NCBI GenBank assembly: GCA_011330835.1
Contig: DRPO01000381.1
Location: forward strand, 1 to 9,543
Source of the DNA: Gammaproteobacteria bacterium
Lineage (GTDB): Bacteria > Pseudomonadota > Gammaproteobacteria > UWMA-0217
Length of the DNA: 9,543 nt
Direction of reading: 5' to 3'
The position numbers and the translations under genes were made by a program. The notes beneath the pieces are model-generated. The model was not told the origin of the DNA and did not search any database. It saw only the letters and a list, made by a program, of their open reading frames with translations. Positions 1 to 4,430 of the stretch are shown here, piece after piece; position 1 is the first letter of the stretch; every line of letters starts with the position of its first letter.

Positions 1-145
1 ATACCCCATTCAGGGCGCGTAGGTTTTTGTCGAGAGCAAGGCGTAAAAACGCAGACATAGTGGGGCTACGTCAAGTTTTTACAACGCAGCTATCGGCGAA
101 AAGATGCGTGGCCTGAATGGGGTATTCTTGGTCGCGAGAGGTATA
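1..145. mobile_element. Palindromic MITE-like repeat, copy A (left end outside window)
   Basis: This stretch matches 3754-3898 with about six substitutions and no gaps, so it is a second copy of the 165-bp repeat described there. Its inner terminal repeats are visible: positions 1-14 are the exact reverse complement of 112-125. The right terminus ends at the TATA at about 142-145, where similarity to copy B stops (one further T is shared). The outer 20 bases or so of the left terminus lie beyond the window edge. It has no coding capacity for a transposase, so mobility would need an enzyme supplied elsewhere. It ends directly inside a PIN-domain reading frame. The low divergence from copy B suggests fairly recent movement, which is an inference. 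Confidence 0.8.
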
Positions 146-514
146 TTGGCGTATATGTTTCAGGAACCTGGTCATGAGGTTGTTGCGAATTACCTTGAAG
201 AGAGTTGTATTTCCAGCGTGAACTTGCTGGAGGTCGCTTCACGACTCAGTAGAGATGGCGTGTCGCCCAAGCCGGTCCTGGAGATGATCCAGACGCTGGG
301 TATTGCTGTCGTCCCCTTCTCGATGGAACATGTTTCCACCTCCGCCCGTTTGGCCGCCACGGCAAAGCAATACGGACTTTCCATGGCGGATAGAATTTGC
401 CTTGGGCTTGGGCTCGACTTAAACCTTCCGGTACTCACTGGCGATACGACGAGGGTTGAAATCGGGTCGGAATGTGACGTCATATTGTTCAGGAACGATA
501 CTTCGCCCGGTTGA
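104..514 (+). CDS. VapC-like PIN-domain toxin with N-terminus replaced by the repeat; probably non-functional
   Basis: The 136-residue frame from residue 14 onward looks like a VapC-type PIN ribonuclease: ILAYMFQEPGHEVV at residues 14-27, NLLEV with acidic E43, MADRICL with D96, and LPVLTGD with D114. PIN nucleases use four acidic residues around a metal ion. The first, normally in a V-L-D-x-S motif a few residues before the LAY segment, is missing. In its place residues 1-13 are translated from the end of repeat copy A, which also supplies the ATG. There is no clear ribosome binding site (only GAAAAG just upstream). The ancestral start and any cognate antitoxin would lie left of the window. 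Base composition is visibly lower in GC than the flagellar genes, consistent with an acquired gene. Loss of activity is inferred, not shown. Confidence 0.7.
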   Translation: MRGLNGVFLVARGILAYMFQEPGHEVVANYLEESCISSVNLLEVASRLSRDGVSPKPVLEMIQTLGIAVVPFSMEHVSTSARLAATAKQYGLSMADRICLGLGLDLNLPVLTGDTTRVEIGSECDVILFRNDTSPG

Positions 515-540
515 AAGTTCTCCATCCCGGTCGTTTCCGC

Positions 541-603
541 TTTACGCCTTGCTCTCGACGAAAACCCGCGCACGCTGCAGGGTTATTCTCGATCGCGAGA
601 CGC
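541..603 (-). repeat. Degenerate inverted half-copy of the palindromic repeat (copy C)
   Basis: Positions 541-566 match the reverse complement of the left arm of the 165-bp repeat almost exactly; the core GCCTTGCTCTCGACGAAAAC (546-565) is identical to the reverse complement of copy B. From about 567 to 603 the match continues in decayed form, through the region equivalent to the outer terminus. The other arm is missing. With copy A it brackets the truncated PIN gene in opposite orientation. Confidence 0.65.
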
Positions 604-661
604 GCGAGGGGGGTAATATTTCACAGCCTGCCGGTCGGTTTTTTCCCTTGTTGCCGATTTC

Positions 662-677
662 TCACGCCGGGGCGTGA
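662..677. promoter_or_regulatory. Perfect 7-2-7 dyad upstream of fleQ
   Basis: TCACGCC-GG-GGCGTGA is a perfect inverted repeat in the 378-bp gene-free stretch (515-892) between the PIN frame and fleQ. It is not followed by a T run, so it is not a typical terminator. It could be a protein-binding operator or an mRNA hairpin if transcription starts upstream. The regulator is unknown. Apart from this dyad, the one at 739-766 and repeat copy C, I see nothing else in the stretch. Confidence 0.4.
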
Positions 678-738
678 ACTGGATTGACCGCTTGTCGCCA
701 TTTCCGACGGCTTCCGAACAGCCGGCGCCGGATTGTTG

Positions 739-766
739 ACGGGTTGCAGGGAAAACGTTAACCCGT
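739..766. promoter_or_regulatory. Spaced inverted repeat ACGGGTT-N14-AACCCGT upstream of fleQ
   Basis: Two perfect 7-bp half-sites are separated by 14 bases, so their centres are 21 bp apart, about two helical turns. That is the geometry of a dimeric repressor or activator site. It lies about 130 bp before the fleQ start. A TTGACG hexamer (736-741) overlaps the left half-site, but no good -10 box sits 16-18 bp beyond it, so I do not call a promoter. Confidence 0.35.
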
Positions 767-892
767 TCGTTTCCGCCGACATCCCCGCGCCCTACTATGG
801 CCATGTCGGACGGCAGGATTTTTCCCTTTCCGTTTCCGCGCCAGGAACGCGCGTCGCTCGCGTGTTTGAAAAACAACCAATGGAGTTTGGGT

Positions 893-2290
893 ATGGCGCT
901 TTCCAGCGTTTGCATCTATGGAAGTCTTGATCAGGAGCGGGAGCAGGTTGCGTCGCTGCTGGATTTCTTTGATATCGAATCACGTTTTGGCGAATTGACG
1001 GGGCATGCCGCGGAGGCGGATTGCCAGGCGGTGGCGATTGTCTGTCGCGAGGCCGGCGAACTGGCGGACTGGCTCCGGCAACTGCCGGATTGTTGCCGCA
1101 AGAAGCCGGTGCTGGCGTTTTTCGACGGCGAGGATTTGCAGGATGCGCCGGCTGTCGCCGGCAAGGTCTTTCCCGTTTCCCTGCAATGCCGTCACCGCGA
1201 TCTGAAGCGGGTGCTGGACGAGATGGAGCGCGCCAGCGCGGCGACGGCGCGGCGACGGCGTCAGTCGCTGCAGTCGCTGGAGGGCGGCAGCGCGAGCATT
1301 CAGCGGATCAAGCGTCTGATCGAGAAGGTCGCCAATACGCCGGCGAACGTTCTGGTGCTGGGCGAATCGGGCACCGGCAAGGAGCTGGTGGCGCGGGCGA
1401 TTCATCGTTTGTCCGACCGGGGCGACAAGCCTTTCGTGCCGGTCAATTGTGGCGCGATCCCCAAGGATTTGCTGGAGAGCGAGCTGTTCGGCCATGAGAA
1501 GGGGGCGTTTACCGGCGCGATCACGGCGCGCACCGGCCGCTTCGAGCTGGCGCGGGGCGGGACGCTGTTTCTCGATGAAATCGGCGACATGGATGTGAAC
1601 ATGCAGGTCAAGCTGCTGCGGGTCTTGCAGGAGAAGACTTTTGAGCGGGTCGGCTCGAATCGGTCGCTGAAGGCGGATGTGCGCATTATCGCCGCCACGC
1701 ACCGGAATCTGGAGGAGGCGATTGCCGCCGGCCGGTTCCGGGAGGATCTGTATTACCGCCTCAACGTTTTTCCCATCGAGATGCCGCCGTTGCGGGAGCG
1801 TCGCGAGGATATCCCGGCGCTGGCGCAGTCGATGATCGACAGGCTGGCGAAGGAGCAGGGCGGCTACCGGCTGGACCAGCGCTGCCTCAATGCGCTGATG
1901 GCGCATGACTGGCCCGGCAATGTGCGCGAGCTGGCCAATCTGATTGAGCGACTGCGGATCCTGTATCCGGATCAGACCGTGCGGCTGGAGGATCTGCCGG
2001 CCGCGTACCGGGGCAAGTTGGAGGATACGCCGCCTCCGGTTGCCTCGCCGACGGGCATGGGCGCTGTCCAGGCCGCCGTCAATTCCCCGAGCGTGCGTCT
2101 GGCCGCCGGCGATTTCGATTTGAAGGCGCATCTCCAGGAAACCGAGCTTTCCTTCATTCACGCGGCGCTGACGCAGACCAATGGCGTGGTGGCGGCGGCG
2201 GCCAAGTTGCTCAACCTGCGCCGCACCACGCTGGTGGAGAAGATGCGCAAGTACCACATCGAACGCGAGGAAGTGGTGTCGCAATTTTGA
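893..2290 (+). CDS. fleQ: Flagellar master regulator FleQ, sigma-54-dependent activator
   Basis: FleQ drives sigma-54 promoters of early flagellar genes. The 465-residue protein has a divergent receiver-like FleQ N-domain (about 1-110, no phosphoacceptor Asp, as is normal for FleQ), an AAA+ domain with Walker A GESGTGKE (157-164), the sigma-54-contacting GAFTGA loop (204-209), Walker B TLFLDEIGD (224-232) and WPGNVREL (340-347), and a C-terminal Fis-type helix-turn-helix (about 424-458). I chose the ATG at 893 because GGAG at 882-885 sits seven bases upstream and the resulting N-terminus fits the family. The frame is open back to 797, but the added 32 residues look non-homologous. Three c-di-GMP-contact positions differ from Pseudomonas aeruginosa FleQ: the R144 equivalent is Q127, N186 is A169 and E330 is S313, while R168 and R317 are kept. 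Confidence 0.93.
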   Translation: MALSSVCIYGSLDQEREQVASLLDFFDIESRFGELTGHAAEADCQAVAIVCREAGELADWLRQLPDCCRKKPVLAFFDGEDLQDAPAVAGKVFPVSLQCRHRDLKRVLDEMERASAATARRRRQSLQSLEGGSASIQRIKRLIEKVANTPANVLVLGESGTGKELVARAIHRLSDRGDKPFVPVNCGAIPKDLLESELFGHEKGAFTGAITARTGRFELARGGTLFLDEIGDMDVNMQVKLLRVLQEKTFERVGSNRSLKADVRIIAATHRNLEEAIAAGRFREDLYYRLNVFPIEMPPLRERREDIPALAQSMIDRLAKEQGGYRLDQRCLNALMAHDWPGNVRELANLIERLRILYPDQTVRLEDLPAAYRGKLEDTPPPVASPTGMGAVQAAVNSPSVRLAAGDFDLKAHLQETELSFIHAALTQTNGVVAAAAKLLNLRRTTLVEKMRKYHIEREEVVSQF

Positions 2291-2333
2291 CGACAGCCTC
2301 GATCCCGAATACAAAAAAACCGTAATTTCAATC

Positions 2334-2345
2334 GCTTGTACAAGC
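2334..2345. promoter_or_regulatory. 12-bp perfect palindrome abutting the fleR -24 box
   Basis: GCTTGTACAAGC is a perfect palindrome ending one base before the TGGCAC of the sigma-54 promoter. Its position suits a repressor or accessory site, or a promoter-proximal contact for FleQ. It does not match the FleQ-box consensus as I recall it, so the binding protein is unknown. Confidence 0.4.
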
Positions 2346-2361
2346 TGGCACAGGAAGTGCT
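2346..2361 (+). promoter_or_regulatory. Sigma-54 (-24/-12) promoter of fleR
   Basis: TGGCACAGGAAGTGCT matches the RpoN consensus TGGCACG-N4-TTGCW closely. The -24 element TGGCAC is complete, and the invariant GG (2347-2348) and GC (2359-2360) are separated by exactly 10 bases. The predicted transcript would start near 2372, leaving a leader of about 23 nt that carries GGAG (2383-2386) and the ATG at 2395. In Pseudomonas the equivalent fleSR promoter is RpoN- and FleQ-dependent. The same link is inferred here from position. Confidence 0.85.
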
Positions 2362-2394
2362 GCCTTGATGACGAAATCTGATGGAGTAGATTCA

Positions 2395-3729
2395 ATGGCG
2401 CATAGACGCATATTAATCATTGGCGCGGAAAAGCTTTACGTCCGGGCGATCGCCTCGACGCTGGAGGCCTATCACCATTCGGCTTATTGCGCCCTGGACA
2501 GTGACATCGCGTTGACCACGGTCGAGGAGCAGGATATCGACCTGGTGCTTTGCGAGGAGAACATGGACCCCATCTCCGGCGCCGAGATGATGAACATGAT
2601 CCACGATCGCCGTCCCGACCTGCCGGTCATCCTGATCGCCGACTATGGTTCGGTGGAGCGCGCGGTCAAGGCGATGCGCGCCGGCGCGGCGGATTATCTG
2701 GTCAAGCCCGTCGATACCGACCACTTGCTGGAACTGGTGGATCGTCACGCGCTGACCCCCGAAGAGGCCGAGGAGGATGAGGAGATGATCGCCCGCGATC
2801 CCTATTCCCTCGAACTGCTGCAACTGGCCCGCAAGGTCGCCCGGCAAAACGTTTCCATCCTGATTTCCGGCGAAAGCGGAACCGGCAAGGAAGTGCTGGC
2901 GCGATTCATCCACAAGCACTCGCCGCGCAGGGAGGCTCCGTTCGTCGCCATCAATTGCGCCGCGATCCCCGAGAACATGCTGGAGGCGGTGCTCTTCGGC
3001 TATGAGAAGGGCGCCTACACCGGCGCGCACCAGGCCAATTCCGGGAAATTCGAGCAGGCCCAGGGCGGCACGTTGCTGCTGGATGAAATCTCCGAGATGG
3101 AGCTCGGCTTGCAGGCCAAACTGTTGCGGGTGCTCCAGGAAAAGGAAGTCGAACGGCTTGGCAGCAGCCAGACCATCAAGCTCGACGTGCGCGTGCTGGC
3201 GACCACCAACCGCGACCTGAGGGCCGAGGTGGACGCCGGACGATTCCGCGAGGATCTCTATTACCGGCTGAATGTTTTTCCACTGGAATTGCGTCCACTT
3301 CGGGTCCGGCCAGCGGATATCGCGCCGCTGGCGCGCCACCTGATCCGCGCTCACCTGACCGTGGGCGAGGAGGTTCCCGAACTGGATCCCGAGGCGGTCC
3401 GGCAACTGGAAAGCTACGAATGGCCGGGCAATGTGCGCGAACTGAGCAATGTCGTTCAGCGGGCGCTGGTCTTGCGCACCGGCAATGTTATCCGCGCCGG
3501 GGATCTGCGCTTCGAGTCCACGGGTCGCGCGGCGCCGGGCGAGGCCGCAACCTCCGGCCAGTTGAATCGCAACCTGAAAACGCACGAGCACGAGCTGATT
3601 CTCAAGGCGTTGAAAAAAGGCAATGGCAGCCGCAAGTTCGCCGCCGAACAGTTGGGCATCAGCCCCCGCACCCTGCGCTACAAGCTGGCGAAGATGCGTG
3701 AAATGGGGCTGGAAGTCCCCTCCGCCTGA
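2395..3729 (+). CDS. fleR: FleR-type sigma-54 response regulator with degenerate receiver; kinase gene fleS absent
   Basis: FleR is the second-tier activator of flagellar genes. The 444 residues comprise a receiver (about 4-118), an AAA+ domain with Walker A GESGTGKE (159-166), GAYTGA (206-211, Tyr in the GAFTGA loop), Walker B TLLLDEIS (226-233) and WPGNVREL (343-350), and a Fis-type helix-turn-helix (about 411-434). The receiver is unusual: the acidic pair is G10-A11, the phosphoacceptor Asp is E54 (in LCEEN), and the conserved Thr/Ser is A82; only K104 remains. PLRVR at 301-305 also departs from the common PLRER. The start at 2395 has GGAG eight bases upstream. An in-frame ATG at 2365 lies ahead of the predicted transcription start and is less likely. 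In Pseudomonas fleS precedes fleR; here only 104 bp separate fleQ and fleR. Confidence 0.9.
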   Translation: MAHRRILIIGAEKLYVRAIASTLEAYHHSAYCALDSDIALTTVEEQDIDLVLCEENMDPISGAEMMNMIHDRRPDLPVILIADYGSVERAVKAMRAGAADYLVKPVDTDHLLELVDRHALTPEEAEEDEEMIARDPYSLELLQLARKVARQNVSILISGESGTGKEVLARFIHKHSPRREAPFVAINCAAIPENMLEAVLFGYEKGAYTGAHQANSGKFEQAQGGTLLLDEISEMELGLQAKLLRVLQEKEVERLGSSQTIKLDVRVLATTNRDLRAEVDAGRFREDLYYRLNVFPLELRPLRVRPADIAPLARHLIRAHLTVGEEVPELDPEAVRQLESYEWPGNVRELSNVVQRALVLRTGNVIRAGDLRFESTGRAAPGEAATSGQLNRNLKTHEHELILKALKKGNGSRKFAAEQLGISPRTLRYKLAKMREMGLEVPSA

Positions 3730-3733
3730 AAGG

Positions 3734-3898
3734 TATACCTCTTGTGATCAAGAATATCCCATTCAGGGCGCGTAGGTTTTCGTCGAGAGCAAGGCGTAAA
3801 AACGCAGGCATAGTGGGGCTACGTCAAGTTTTTACAACGCGGCTATCGGCGAAAAGATGCGTGGCATGAATGGGGTATTCTTGGTCGCAAGAGGTATA
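3734..3898. mobile_element. Palindromic MITE-like repeat, copy B (complete, 165 bp)
   Basis: The element starts four bases after the fleR stop codon and ends 16 bases before the fliE start. Its 32-bp terminal inverted repeats (3734-3765 and 3867-3898, beginning TATACCTCTTG) differ at three positions, each of which would be a G-U pair in RNA. Inner segments also pair imperfectly (TTTTCG with CGAAAA, GTAAAAAC with GTTTTTAC), so nearly the whole element could fold as one hairpin. It encodes no transposase. TA at both outer ends would suit a Tc1/mariner-IS630-type target duplication, which is an inference. The fliE ribosome binding site lies just outside it. Any fleR-fliE cotranscript must pass through it. 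Confidence 0.8.
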
Positions 3899-3914
3899 TC
3901 AAGGGAGCTGAATC

Positions 3915-4238
3915 ATGGAACCGATTACGCAACAACAACTGCTCACGCAACTGACCGCGCTGGCCCGGCAGGCAGGCATGGGAACGACCGCCGGGACGGA
4001 GGCCGAGCCGCCGATGGGAGAATTCAGCGCCTTGCTGAAGCAATCCATCAAGGCCGTCAACGCCCGCCAGAAACGCGCGGCGGAGCTGGCGAACGCCTTC
4101 GAAATGGAGGACCCGAAGGTTGATCTCGCCCAGGTCATGGTCGAAAAGCAGAAAGCCCGCGTCGCCTTCGAGGCGCTGCTGCAGATTCGCAACCAGTTGG
4201 TGAATTCCTATCAGGAAATCATGAGGATGCCGCTGTAG
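3915..4238 (+). CDS. fliE: Flagellar hook-basal body protein FliE
   Basis: FliE is the small adaptor joining the MS ring (FliF) to the proximal rod, and is an early export substrate in the periplasm. The 107-residue product has the family's size and features: a variable N-terminus, then the conserved helical block containing FSALLKQSIKAVN (37-49), and the diagnostic C-terminal end VNSYQEIMRMPL. There is no cleavable signal peptide, as expected for a type III-exported protein. GGGAG at 3903-3907 is seven bases before the ATG. The ribosome binding site follows directly after repeat copy B. I find no sigma-54 promoter in the fleR-fliE gap, so expression may depend on read-through from fleR or on sequence inside the repeat. 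Confidence 0.92.
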   Translation: MEPITQQQLLTQLTALARQAGMGTTAGTEAEPPMGEFSALLKQSIKAVNARQKRAAELANAFEMEDPKVDLAQVMVEKQKARVAFEALLQIRNQLVNSYQEIMRMPL

Positions 4239-4263
4239 GAGCTCGCCGGGGCACGGCGGGCTC
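4239..4263. repeat. Strong hairpin immediately after the fliE stop codon
   Basis: GAGCTCGCCG and CGGCGGGCTC form a 10-bp stem (one G-T pair) around GGGCA. No T run follows, so intrinsic termination is unlikely. It could act as a 3' stabiliser or processing site of the fliE message within the operon. Confidence 0.5.
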
Positions 4264-4270
4264 CAGACCC

Positions 4271-4353
4271 GTAGGCCTGATAAGCCGAAGGCGCATCAGG
4301 CAGAGAGGTCGCCATCCGCAATGCCTGATGCGCCTATGGCTTATCAGGCCTAC
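4271..4353. repeat. BIME-like pair of inverted REP sequences between fliE and fliF
   Basis: Two 32-bp units (4271-4302 on +, 4322-4353 on -) match at 30 of 32 positions and face each other across 19 bases. Each starts with GTAG, followed by an imperfect palindrome: GCCTGAT pairs with ATCAGGC, an internal mismatch follows, then GCC pairs with GGC around a three-base loop. GTAG plus such a hairpin is the hallmark of REP elements mobilised by REP-associated Y1 transposases (TnpA-REP/RAYT). In RNA the pair could also fold as one long stem. No transposase is present in the window. The units closely resemble enterobacterial REP sequences as I remember them. Confidence 0.8.
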
Positions 4354-4430
4354 GATGCTGTTCTTTTTCAATGCAGGGCGGAACATCAAAACGGGGATCA
4401 TCCCCAACGACAAGGGAATTCAATTCAGGT

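Noticed and set aside
541..600. Intrinsic terminator for the PIN gene
   Set aside because: The structure here is the decayed repeat; no stable hairpin with a following T run was found. The TTTTTT near 639-644 lacks a convincing stem.
797..892. N-terminal extension of fleQ from the ATG at 797
   Set aside because: The added 32 residues do not resemble FleQ and lack a clear ribosome binding site, whereas the ATG at 893 has GGAG at ideal spacing.
2365..2394. Upstream fleR start at 2365
   Set aside because: It lies before the predicted sigma-54 transcription start near 2372, and the start at 2395 has its own GGAG and fits the FleR N-terminus.
980..2395. Long antisense open frame opposite fleQ (471 codons)
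   Set aside because: It mirrors fleQ codon structure, is rich in Arg, Gln and His in the way GC-rich antisense frames are, and resembles no protein family. Similar antisense frames opposite fleR, fliF, fliG and fliI were rejected for the same reason.
3732..3748. Possible sigma-54 promoter at the left end of repeat copy B (AGGTATACCTCTTGTG)
   Set aside because: The -24 element is poor and the invariant GC at -12 is GT, so it falls below what I would call.
3857..4123. Open frame starting inside repeat copy B and running through fliE
   Set aside because: It is out of frame with fliE and shadows it. The shared MRG start peptide merely reflects the repeat sequence also seen at 104.
4250..4264. 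GG-N10-GC spacing in the GC-rich hairpin after fliE, suggesting sigma-54
   Set aside because: The match is explained by the G-rich hairpin, and neither the TGGCAC nor the TTGC element is present.
4275..4290. GCCTGATAAG resembling a sigma-28 -10 box (GCCGATAA) before fliF
   Set aside because: It is part of the REP palindrome, has an extra base relative to the consensus, and has no TAAA -35 at the right distance.
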